Shown piece by piece: positions 1 through 9,731 of a stretch of 64,000 nt of DNA. The stretch is from Embiotoca jacksoni. Taxonomy: Eukaryota > Chordata > Actinopteri > Embiotocidae. How positions within the stretch are numbered: the first letter of the stretch is position 1; each line of letters opens with the position of its first letter. The position numbers were made by a program, and so were the translations under genes. The stretch is from assembly GCA_022577435.1 (NCBI GenBank), contig JAKOON010000150.1:5001-69000 (forward strand), read 5' to 3'. The notes beneath the pieces are model-generated. The model saw nothing but the letters and a program-made list of their open reading frames with translations. It searched no databases and was not told where the DNA came from.

Positions 1-589
1 ACATGAGCAGACAGACAGACAGACAGACAATGAAAAAACAAGAGAATAACAACTTTGACAGTTTCCATGTTTTCAGGAGATCTCATTATACCGACTGAAA
101 CAATCTACCAATCAGAGCCCTTGTTGGGGGCGTGGCTGTAACGCATGTGCTCGTTGTTGTTAAGTTCTTGTTGCTGCAGCGGAGGGAGGGGGGGGGAGAG
201 TTACTACAGTTTCACTGTGTCCATCTTAAATGTGTGCATTCAGAAACCAGTAAATATGTCCAAGTGATAAATACTTCTGTGTTTTTAAGTATTTATTTAT
301 GTACCAGGTATGTTTAGGTCAAAATTAATCTGCATAAAGGTCGCTAGCCCAATGCTAACACTAATTCTATAGTAACTCTTATTAAGCATTACATAATCAC
401 AGGGTTGGAAAGCAGGTTATGCTAAAGCCATGTGCAACCATAGTTAGCTGTAGAAAGGGTGATGTTCAGTTCACCTATCCTAACACTAACCCATTATTGA
501 CTTAAGAGGGTTTATTTTTTTCAATGTTGGAGATACAACTATTTCATTGTTCTCAGTAAATAAATAAAAGATGAGAGCTTTTGTACTTT
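1..589. other. Intergenic, nothing recognised
   Basis: Begins with a short CAGA tetranucleotide run (about 8-29). The rest is AT-rich unique-looking sequence with only short spurious reading frames. It lies downstream of rnmt, which runs on the minus strand. Confidence 0.5.
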
Positions 590-592
590 TCA

Positions 593-598
593 TTTATT
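593..598 (-). terminator. rnmt polyadenylation signal
   Basis: AATAAA on the minus strand, about 130 nt past the rnmt stop codon at 730-732, giving a short 3' UTR. Confidence 0.6.
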
Positions 599-729
599 AC
601 TACATCAGACGGAGCACTTCACTTTATCAAAAAGGACATTAACAGACAAAAGAATCACTGTACACAAGCTGAACAGGTGAGATGATGAGCATCAGGTGAG
701 TTCACTAAACCAAGAGATCGTTGGTAGCG

Positions 730-3700
730 TCAGGACATCTTCTGGAAGACAAACACCAAGTAGATACCTGCAATAAAAAGACATGAAGAGATTCATGTTA
801 ATAATGGACACAAGTGTTGTTGACATACATTTCCTTGTTGATGTGAAACTGAAATAGATGTATAATCGGATAGCTGTCCGTCATGTTGTGTACGCTGTTT
901 TATTAACACAAACTTTCTGTTGGTTTCTGCAGACTAAGAGTTACAGTCCACAATAGGAGCTTTGATGTCACATGTTCCATTTCCTCACAATCTGATTGGT
1001 TGATGGCTTTACGAACACTGACAGATTCAACTGCTTCCAAAATAAAAATAACTTTTTCATCTTAATATTGTCATTCTCATTAAAGTCATAATAGAAAAAC
1101 AACAGGTAGAAAACAGAAAACAGCTGCAGACTGTGAAGATCTTGAAGGAGTGTAAATACATCATGTGGACACTTTCAGTTGACTGTGTAACCATGGAAAC
1201 CCATCAACCAACACAGGAACTGGTTTACTGTAGCTGAAAACAGTCCCATCACCATGACAACCAGCTGATGAACACAGGAACTTACTGGCAGCCTCCCACT
1301 CAGATCTGCTCAGAGTTCCCTGCAGAGAGACAACGTGGTTAGACCAAACCCACCAATCAGGAGGAAGCACATTGAAGCTGCGTGCTGTTGGCAAACTTAC
1401 CACTGGGAGTTTAACTCCAGCTCTGCCACAGTACTCTTTGGCATGGCAGTACTCTATGCTGTCTGAAGCCTGTCGCCCTTCATCCTCACAGGGAAACGGC
1501 TGAAACACGACAGGAAGTGCATGTTTACTGCATCGTCATCTACACGCTAACTGCATGTTAATTACATACTGAACTTCACAAACACAGCGAGTGTCCAACT
1601 GATTTCGCCTCATCAATAAACATTGAGTTGGTAGTTTTACCTCCAAAGCAGTCATCTTCATCATCAGGCTGCGATGATGATCCTTCTTCACTTTCTCCTC
1701 AAAGAACTCACAGAAACGCTGCTTCAGCAACAGACGCATGTTGTAGCGCTTCGCTAGGCTGATGAGACACAGTAGAGACACTAGAGACTCTGTAGAGACA
1801 CAGTAGAGACTCTAGAGACACAGTAGAGACACTAGAGACTCTGTAGAGACACTAGAGACTATGAAGAGACTCTGTAGAGAACTTCAGGTTCAGACTTCAG
1901 TCTCTGGTCTTCAGACATGTTTCCACTGAACTGAACGGTTTTCCTCAGAAACTCGTGTCACTTATTGGTTGAATATAAAAATGAATCTTACTGTTCAAAC
2001 AGAGGAAAGTAGACGAGGAACTCTGGAACATTGACGACATCCTCCAGACTGAAATGATACTGACACCCGAACACAGGATAGAAACCTTTGGACTCGAAGG
2101 ACACGCTGAACACATCGTTACCGAAGGACAGGGAGGAGGACTGCTCCACACGTTTACTGAGGAGGAGAGGGGGGGAGGTGGAGGAGAGGAGAGGAGAGGA
2201 GAGGAGAGGAGAGGAGAGGAGAGGAGGAGTTTATGTTTATGAAACAATCAGAGACGTCTCCGTGATGAAGACAGGTTGTGAACAAGTGAGTTCTTACACG
2301 AGTTCGAAGGCGTCGGGCGTCGTCCCGATGAAGAAGCCTCCTGGTTTGAGGCGTTCACAGGCGTTCCTCAGCATCATGTCGGCCTTCTGCTCGCTCTCAA
2401 ATGAGTAATGATACACAAACTGACAGCTGCAGATGTCAAACATCAGCTCGGGGTCGTCCAGCTTCTCTGACAGAACCTCCTGCACAGAGAGGTCATAGGT
2501 CACGTACAATCAGAAGTCAGCGTGGTTGTTTTTACTTTGATCATAGAACATGTGTTCTGTGACTCTACAGTGAGGAGAACAGATCTAGTTGGTGCAGTTC
2601 TACCTTGGAGCAGTCGGCCGTGATGAACTGAGCCTCGAACATTCTGTCGTTGAAGTGACTCTTTTTCTTCATCTCTTCATAACGACTCTGGCACTGCTCC
2701 ACGGACACGCCAGCGATGTCTGGAGGCACAGAGAGAAACCGGGTCAACTCAGGAGGCACCGGGACCTGGACCAGGACCCGGACCAGGACCCGGACCTGGA
2801 CCTGGACCAGGAACTGGGGCCATAGATTTGGCTTAACTGGTTGAATTTAGGCACTAACCAGTGATGGTTAGGGTAAACCCATAGATTTGGCTTAACTGGT
2901 TGAATTTAGGCACTAACCAGTGATGGTTAGGGTAAACCGTCTGGGCTCCATAGACTCCCAACATAAAAAGTCTGAGGTTGTTAAAATAGCCGTTTTTTAG
3001 GCTGAAAAAATGTGGGTTAGGGTTTGAGGACTAGTTGCAGAGGTTTGAGGACTAGTTACAGTTGGAGCCTGGAGAAATGTGATGGTAACATTAGAACCAT
3101 TAGTTACCTGCACAGACCAGGTGATTGATCCCTCCTCTCCTCCACTTCAGTAGGTCTCCTCCTTTTCCACAGCCAAGGTCCAACACGGACACCGGCTGAG
3201 GCCCCGCCCCCCGCACCGTCTCCAAAATCTCCCCTGTACATCAAAGAAGCTGATCAACTTTAAAGTCTTTAATGTATGTCTGACAGCTGATCAGTGCAGC
3301 TCAATAACTGGGTCACCATGGTTACGCATCACCTGATCAGCAGGTAATGATAGTTAGAACCAACATACTGATTGATCACATGTAATACTTGGATACAAAT
3401 GAACACATTTAGGATCAGTGCATTGATAAACAGTATTGATTAAATACCGATCATAACACTCTTGAGCCAGTTGTTAAAGTTCCTCATGAAGAAGATTCTG
3501 CTTCGACTTCGAGCCGCCAGACCAACTTCCTGCAGCCGGTTGTAGTGAGTCGCCACCTTCACACTGTGATCGATGCTCTGACAGATCAATAACACAGAAT
3601 CAATAACACGTCAACAATATCACAGAATCAATAACACGTCAACAATAACATACATCCTACATGTATGCTGATGTCACAGCTGGTCCAAACAAACTGTTAC

Positions 3701-3911
3701 ATGATTTAAACAAACTGTCAATCAATAACAAACTGTCAATCAATACATGTACCAGCTTCTTGGTGCGTGACATCTGCTCTTCATCGTCCTCTTCCTCATG
3801 TCTCCTCTTCATCCCTGCCTTTTGTCCCAGCTGTCCTCGTCCCTCCTTCACTTCTCCTCTCAGCTCTCCTCCCTCCTTCACCGACTCCGTCTCAGCAGAC
3901 GGACGCTCCAT
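730..3911 (-). CDS. rnmt: mRNA cap guanine-N7 methyltransferase
   Basis: Rnmt transfers a methyl group from S-adenosylmethionine to N7 of the cap guanosine of nascent mRNA in the nucleus. I read ten coding exons from splice sites, in transcript order: 3911-3753, 3577-3448, 3233-3108, 2719-2604, 2479-2298, 2156-1992, 1758-1641, 1499-1401, 1319-1286 and 767-730. They join in frame to 1167 nt (388 aa and TGA). The SAM-binding motif VLDLGCGKGGDLLKW is in exon 3. Exon 5 carries FDICSCQF followed by HYSFES and ADMMLRNACERLKPGG. Exon 6 carries VPEFLVYFPL, exon 9 GTLSRSEWEA, and the protein ends IYLVFVFQKMS. These match vertebrate RNMT throughout. The protein is shorter than human RNMT (476 aa) because the N-terminal regulatory arm is reduced to a Glu/Lys-rich stretch of about 50 residues in exon 1. 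The initiator ATG at 3909-3911 lies 8 nt after a splice acceptor, so the leader is split by an intron. Confidence 0.95.
1768..1880. repeat. GAGACACTAGAGACTCTGTA minisatellite in rnmt intron
   Basis: Several imperfect copies of an 11-22 bp unit built from AGAGACACTAG and AGAGACTCTGT, in an intron of rnmt. Confidence 0.7.
2159..2228. repeat. GAGGA/GAGGG purine tract in rnmt intron
   Basis: Purine-only pentanucleotide run, CTCCT on the transcribed strand. It lies only a few nt upstream of an rnmt acceptor (exon 1992-2156), so it serves as a very long polypyrimidine tract for that exon. Confidence 0.75.
2818..2937. repeat. Tandem duplication of about 58 bp in rnmt intron
   Basis: The stretch starting CCATAGATTTGGCTTAACTG occurs twice in direct, almost identical copies (from about 2820 and 2879). 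Confidence 0.85.
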
Positions 3912-4468
3912 CGTCCACGCTGGAGACAGACAGAGGAGGAGACAGGAGGAGACATGAGACAGAGGAGGAGACAGTGCAGGTTTAAGTTAAATGCTAACTA
4001 GTGACGTTGCTGCTTCTCTTGTTTATAATTGGCTGTTTCTTTGATCTTTACATTTCCATATTTTTAAATCATGTCACGTGACATATTAGTTGCAGTGTTT
4101 ACCTGTGTCTTCAAAATGTCTCTCGAGGATAAGTAAACTGAACTGAAGGGTTTTGTTTTCCACTGCATTAGATTGACAGAGTTTAAACAGGAAGTTAGAT
4201 TTAACTGATTTTAAGTCGCGATACAAAGCTAACTTTAGCTGACGCATCAGGAGCAACACAAACCTGCTCCTATGTGTTAGGAGGCTAACAGCTAACAGCT
4301 AACAGCACCGTAAGTTCATTGAAACACCGGTGTCTTCAGTCTGAGATCAACTGGAACCAGCCGCAGCCACCGACAGGATTCAAACTGTCAGCTGACAGTA
4401 AAACAAACGATTGAACTCTCCGTTATCGTTTAAACATGTTAAAAGTCAACAAGCAGAACAATACTCAC

Positions 4469-4525
4469 GATGCTCTGCAGATAGACGCGTGCACTCTAGC
4501 AGCTTCCGGGTGAGCATGCGTCATA
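4469..4525 (-). promoter_or_regulatory. rnmt 5' noncoding exon and promoter
   Basis: On the minus strand a GTGAG donor at 4464-4468 pairs with the acceptor just before 3919, defining a noncoding first exon ending at 4469. Immediately upstream are an ETS-type CCGGAAG (4503-4509) and a CATGCTCA/ATGACGCA stretch (about 4511-4523). These are typical of TATA-less housekeeping promoters. The TSS position is inferred. Confidence 0.5.
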
Positions 4526-4844
4526 TTCCTGCGTCCCATCCATGATAACACCGACGATGTAAACAGACACTAAAAACACGTTTTATATAGAGTGTGGTAA
4601 AAAAAAGACGTATCAGAAAGGAGGTCTGGATTATGACCGCCGATCGGGCCAATACATCGATCAAGCACATTACGTCACGTTTATCCTCAGCTGACGGAGA
4701 ACGCTTATTGATATTCTATTACTTCATCTGTGACACCAAACTCCATTAAGAAATCTATTAGTATTATAATTCGTGTTCATTTGAACGTGTATCAGACACG
4801 ATGAGGCATATTGTGACGATGTTTACAGTGTGTTTATTATTTAT

Positions 4845-5200
4845 AGTGGGGCGTCACAGCGGTTCAGTGGTTTTCATGGTCGCATCACAGTGAAAAGGTT
4901 CCGGGTTCGAATCCCGGCCTTCCTGTGTGAGTCTGCAGGTTCTCCGTGTGCCTACGTGGGTTCTCTCGGTTCTCCAGCTTCCTACCACCATCCAGAAACA
5001 TGAACCTCAGGTTAACTGGTGGTTCTACAAAATGTCCCTGAGGTGTGAATGGTCTTTGTTTCCGTCTGTCTCTCTGTGTCCCTGTGATGGACTGACCACC
5101 TGTCCAGGTGAACCCCGCCTTCACCCAAGGTGAGCTGGGATAGGCTCCGCCCCCCGTGACCCTGTTCAGGATAAAGAGGGTGTAGATAATGGATTATTAT
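4845..5200 (+). mobile_element. tRNA-like SINE (teleost type)
   Basis: The left part contains a pol III B-box-like GGTTCGAATCCC (4904-4915) about 40 nt after an A-box-like CAGTGGTT. The body has the fish-specific phrases GGTTCTCC...GTGGGTTCTC, CCTGTGATGGACTG, CCTGTCCAGG and GCTGGGATAGGCTCCGCCCC. It ends in GGATAA...GGATAATGGATTATT. A diverged second copy lies in reverse orientation at 23760-24112. Confidence 0.8.
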
Positions 5201-6272
5201 TTAGTGTGTACAGTGTGTTTATTGTTTAACAGGTTATAGTACATTGTTGACAAGGTTATAACAGTGTCTATAATGTGTTTACATTGTTGTCAGGGTATTG
5301 TACTGTATTGTGGTGTACCGACATGTTGGTGTAGTGACCGTGAGCGTCCAGCAGGTAGAGCTGTGAATCCTCTCTTCAGGTGTTCAGACAGAAATTGATG
5401 TTTAAACTTTCCTGTACTTTCATATTAATCCAGCAGTGAATGTAAAAATATTTGATCATGTTGTGTTTGTTTTCTTCTATTTTCTCCTTCAGATAAAGAA
5501 AACCTCAAACTGTTAAATATGAATTGTAGTCATCTTGTGAAAGGCTTTGTTTGGATTAAAATGTGGAGCTGGTTCTGCTTCACTCTGTGGTGATTGAAAG
5601 GTTTGTCACACGGAGGCTGCCATACTGCTCGATGTAAACAGGAGGAACATGAAGATAGTTGGAGCTCAAAGTAGAGCAGCGTTTCATTTAAACTCAAACA
5701 TTCGCCCTAATTTAACATTATATTTTGTTTTATATTACAGCTCATTCAAAATTCTAATAAATGGCTAATAACAGAGCACCTCACAGTCTCAGTTCTTCCT
5801 GACCGCTAACAGTTGCTGGTTTGTGTTTTCAAGCCTCCTGTCTGATTTTTCAGTCGTTACTATCTCTGTTTTGATGGTTTGGAATGGGAGTGTGTTGGAG
5901 CCAGCCCTTAGTGGCCCTCGATGGTACTGCATTTCAAGGCTTCACTTCACACCCGGACACTACAAACAGTTTTATTTTCAGTCTGTGGGATTTCCGTTAT
6001 TAAATTTAAAAGTACATTTAAAGAAACTGTAGTTCTGCTTTCACAGCGTTCAGTTTTTATCCATGTTGTGTTTTTGCTCTGCACGGCCACAAGGACACAC
6101 AAAGACTGACACCAACACTTCAGATATCATCACAATTTCAAACCTCAGATGTGTTTTAGAGTCGTGGTCGGTTCAGATCTACAAATGTTGATGCTGAAGA
6201 GGAAGAACCACGAAGACTGAGGCAGAAAGCACTAAAACGCACTCCAGGATCAAACATCATGTCCTCAGTGAG
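5200..6272. other. Intergenic, nothing recognised
   Basis: AT-rich sequence with only short frames. No splice-consistent exons or repeat family recognised. Confidence 0.4.
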
Positions 6273-6988
6273 TCACCGTGAAGCTTTCAAACACATCCCC
6301 ACATGAAACGGACCGTCTGCGATGGGGATCGTCGGTTCACATTTGACCTGCAGGAACAAGATGTTTGTGTGAAGGTCCGAGCTGACCTCTCAGCAGCTTG
6401 ATTAAAGTCTCACCAGAACCCTCTCACCTGATCTGTTGGTGTTTGGACTGGATGAGTTGATGCCGACAGACACAGTGGGCTTCCCCATCAGATGATCCCG
6501 GATCACTTTCATGCAGTGATCCTGTCTGGTATGTCTGTAATTCATCCTGCTAATGGCCATCTGAGAGACCAGACGTATTCCTGAGTTGGCCGACGCTCCA
6601 GCTCACCGTCTTCCAGCTCAACTTTAAAGATCAGTTAGCACGAGTCAAGAAAAGTAATAACAGTCTGAATTCTTGACTTTAATGAAAAGAGACCGACATC
6701 TCAGAGGACACGTCCTTACAAGGTCGTTGTGTTTCTGTCATGTGACACATCAGGTGGGAGTTTACCTGCCTCAGTCAGAGTGACCAAGTCCACCACACAC
6801 AGAGCTCAATTCATTTTAATACCTGCAGCGCTGGTCGGTGTATCTGTGTTCTCTGGTTCTGTTTGGGTTCTCTCGGTTCTCCTTAAAGTCAAACGTCAGG
6901 TACATTTGGTTTCTGATCTCCATGTGATACTCTTCAGCTTGGAGGTCACTGTAGGTGAACGTGGGACACCGCATCTTCATCATCACTT
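6273..6988 (-). CDS. Unidentified gene-like exon series, possibly decayed
   Basis: Three minus-strand segments join with proper splice sites and phase: 6804-6766 (phase 1 to 1), 6601-6414 (phase 1 to 0) and 6347-6273 (to a TGA). They encode about 100 residues, including LCVVDLVTLTEA, SANSGIRLVSQMAISRMNYR, MGKPTVSVGINSSSP and VKCEPTIPIADGPFHVGMCL. A further open segment at 6988-6823 (MKMRCPTFTYSDLQAEEY...) has an acceptor and a donor, but its exit phase is 2 and does not join the next exon. Composition is ordinary protein, unlike the repeats around it. VDL followed by an A-x-G-x-x-L stretch and a later YR...RDHLMGK faintly recalls the switch II region of a kinesin motor, but I am not confident of this. 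It may be a pseudogene or the end of a gene whose upstream exons were lost. No TATA box or start exon found. Confidence 0.35.
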
Positions 6989-7099
6989 CTGTTAAGACGT
7001 TCATTATATTGTGTAAAACAGTTCTGAAGTAATGTTGACTGGTGCAGCACAGCTGGAAGTGTTACCTGCTGCTGATATGTGTGACACACCTGACAGGTT

Positions 7100-7410
7100 A
7101 GTCTTATCAACACTAACTGTTCACACCGTTGGTTACTGTGATGTTACACACTCTGGTACACAGATACACACTGTGGTGCACACTCTGGTACACACTGTGG
7201 TACGCACAGATACACACTGTGGTACGCAGATACACACTGTGGTACACTCAGGGCTGTCCGTCCTCCTGTGGGACGCACTGCGACAGACAGAAGACAGAGG
7301 GACGGATGAAAGGACGGAGGGACGGATAAAAGGATGGAGGGACGGATGAAAGGACGGAGGGACAGATGAAAGGACGGAGGGATGGATTAATGGATGGAAG
7401 CTCTATAAAC
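7100..7410. repeat. Two short minisatellites
   Basis: 7135-7248 holds copies of a CACACTGTGGTACACAGATA-type unit. 7266-7395 holds copies of a GGACGGATGAAAGGACGGAGG unit. Confidence 0.7.
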
Positions 7411-7565
7411 ATGTAAATCTGACCTTACAGTGTTTCAAAGCAGCGCTGCTTTAAAAAGCTTCTTCAGCCGTTCAGTCGACTCTCCGTTTACAAAAAGACG
7501 TTTCAGACAGAAGAGCCTTTCAGACCCAAATACCACACTCGCCCCACCCACCGCCACTGCTCTGC

Positions 7566-7640
7566 CCCCCCCCCCCCCACACACACACACACACACACCC
7601 CGCGCACCACGCACCCTCAGACCCGCCGACAAACATTATC

Positions 7641-7679
<39 letters not shown>

Positions 7680-7781
7680 GTGGAGGTGGGTGCGGGAGGT
7701 GGGGGGTTGTTCTCCAGGGACAGGAGCCATTTTACCTGCTTTTCCGTTAAAGCAGCAAACACACACGCAAACACCTGTTAA

Positions 7782-7841
<60 letters not shown>
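7566..7841. repeat. C-run and (CA)n/(GT)n microsatellites
   Basis: A poly-C run with (CA)n at 7566-7598, (GT)n at about 7643-7677 and a longer (GT)n at about 7784-7841. Confidence 0.9.
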
Positions 7842-7845
<4 letters not shown>

Positions 7846-8276
7846 TGTTTCTATTGTCAGTTTTTATTCAGACAAAATAAAACGAATTAATTATTATTAA
7901 AACATTCATAACCAAGGGAAACCGTGCTCTCTGATTGGCTCCCAAGGGTAAACTAGTAAACATGGATGACAAGGATAATAAAGTTTACAAAGCTGTAGGT
8001 AACCATAGCAACAGGATGGTGAAACTAACCTACCCATTACTAATTTATCAATCAGGACATGGAAGACAAACTCAAGATGTTGTTATACTTCATCAAAAAA
8101 TTTATGAAACTGTCATAACAGTTCAAACATGTCCCACCAATCAGAGAACTGAACGGCACGCAGGGTCAAAGGTCAGGACACACACCTGTAAGCACCACAC
8201 ACAGGTGGGCTTTTATTTTGGTAAATGCAACCATTTTAAGTCTTCATCACACATATGACTCAGTTCTTCGAAACTG

Positions 8277-8446
8277 GTTCAGGTCTGTAGTGGATCAGGT
8301 CTGTAGTAGATCAGGTCTGTAGTGGATCAGGTCTGTAGTAGATCAGGTCTGTAGTGGATCAGGTCTGTAGTGGATCAGGTCTGTAGTAGATCAGGTCTGT
8401 AGTGGATCAGGTCTGTAGTAGATCAGGTCTGTAGTAGATCAGGTTC
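8277..8446. repeat. 16-bp minisatellite AGGTCTGTAGTGGATC
   Basis: About ten near-perfect copies alternating GTAGTGGATC and GTAGTAGATC. Confidence 0.9.
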
Positions 8447-8525
8447 CAAGTGAAGCTTCATTGTTCTGCTCTGATTGTTCTCCAGGTTCAATCAGAGGAT
8501 CTGATTGAAACTCGACCGGCTGCTA

Positions 8526-8618
<93 letters not shown>

Positions 8619-8763
8619 AGGGGGATTCCCTGAACTATGAGGACGTCATTAAATTGCACAAAGCCGGTAGAGTGTGTGTTGTTGCGTTGTGTTGCTGCTG
8701 TTGTGAGGACCACTTTGTGTTTCAATCAGGACGTTTCTTTATTTATATATATTATGTATTTGA

Positions 8764-8801
<38 letters not shown>

Positions 8802-8990
8802 TATATATAAGAGTCAGAATGATTAAAGTATTTATATATATTATATATATAGTCAGAATGACAAAATTATTTATATATATTACATGTATAGTCAGAATGA
8901 CAAAATTATTTATATATATTATATATATAGTCAGAATGACTAAATTATTTATATATATTACATGTATAGTCAGAATGACTAAAGTTCTGA
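8526..8990. repeat. (GT)n microsatellite and AT-rich 39-bp-type repeats
   Basis: (GT)n at about 8526-8615, (TA)n at about 8766-8796, then four copies of an AGTCAGAATGAC...TTATTTATATATATTA unit of about 39 bp at 8812-8985. Confidence 0.85.
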
Positions 8991-9293
8991 GAATCAGAAA
9001 TTCTTTTTTCAAGTTTTTCACATCTTTTTGGTGACACAATAAACTTTTTCACACAAGAATGAAAATTCAGATGGAAGTTTGAGACATCAACAAACGATGT
9101 GTTAAATATGATTTGAATTTCTGATTTAAATAAATAGAGTAAAATAAATAAAGTTTACTCCTCTCTAGTGTCGGCAGGTCTGCCTGGGTTCAGATTCAGA
9201 ATTCATGTTCGGGGTCCTCACAGATCCGGAAAAACTAACCCATGCGGGAGTCTTCTTCACCTTCTCGTCAGGAACATGAACAGAAATCTGAAA

Positions 9294-9295
<2 letters not shown>

Positions 9296-9390
<95 letters not shown>

Positions 9391-9511
9391 CAGCAGATAC
9401 ACACTCACACACATCAGCAGATACACACTCTCACACATCAGCAGATACACACTCTCACACACACACACATCAGCAGATACACACTCACACGCACAAACAT
9501 CAGCAGATACA

Positions 9512-9546
<35 letters not shown>
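9296..9546. repeat. (CA)n array with ATCAGCAGATACACTCAC interspersions
   Basis: Pure (CA)n at about 9296-9389, then a CACATCAGCAGATACACTCT unit repeated until 9520, then (CA)n again. It ends about 40 nt before the TATA box of cluster gene A. Confidence 0.9.
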
Positions 9547-9548
<2 letters not shown>

Positions 9549-9583
9549 TGGTCCGTCCTCTGTCTTGGTGACATTTAGGCAGA

Positions 9584-9591
9584 TATATAAA
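9584..9591 (+). promoter_or_regulatory. TATA box of cluster gene A
   Basis: TATATAAA about 140 nt upstream of the initiator ATG at 9732. Comparable TATA-like elements precede genes B and C. Confidence 0.6.
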
Positions 9592-9731
9592 CCGCCGCCA
9601 GACGCTCAGATCCAACGAGTCCTGCAGAGCAACACCGACATCCTGTAACACTCACCTGTCTGCCTACCTGAGTGTTCACCTGTCTGCCTACCTGTCGTAC
9701 TGATCAGGGATCTGTCTGACCTCACAGCATC

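Noticed and set aside
4845..5200. A tRNA gene at the GGTTCGAATCCC box
   Set aside because: No cloverleaf can be drawn around it. The box belongs to a SINE also found at 23760-24112.
7935..8258. 107-codon plus-strand frame
   Set aside because: No ATG at the proper place, no splice partners, composition of ordinary noncoding DNA.
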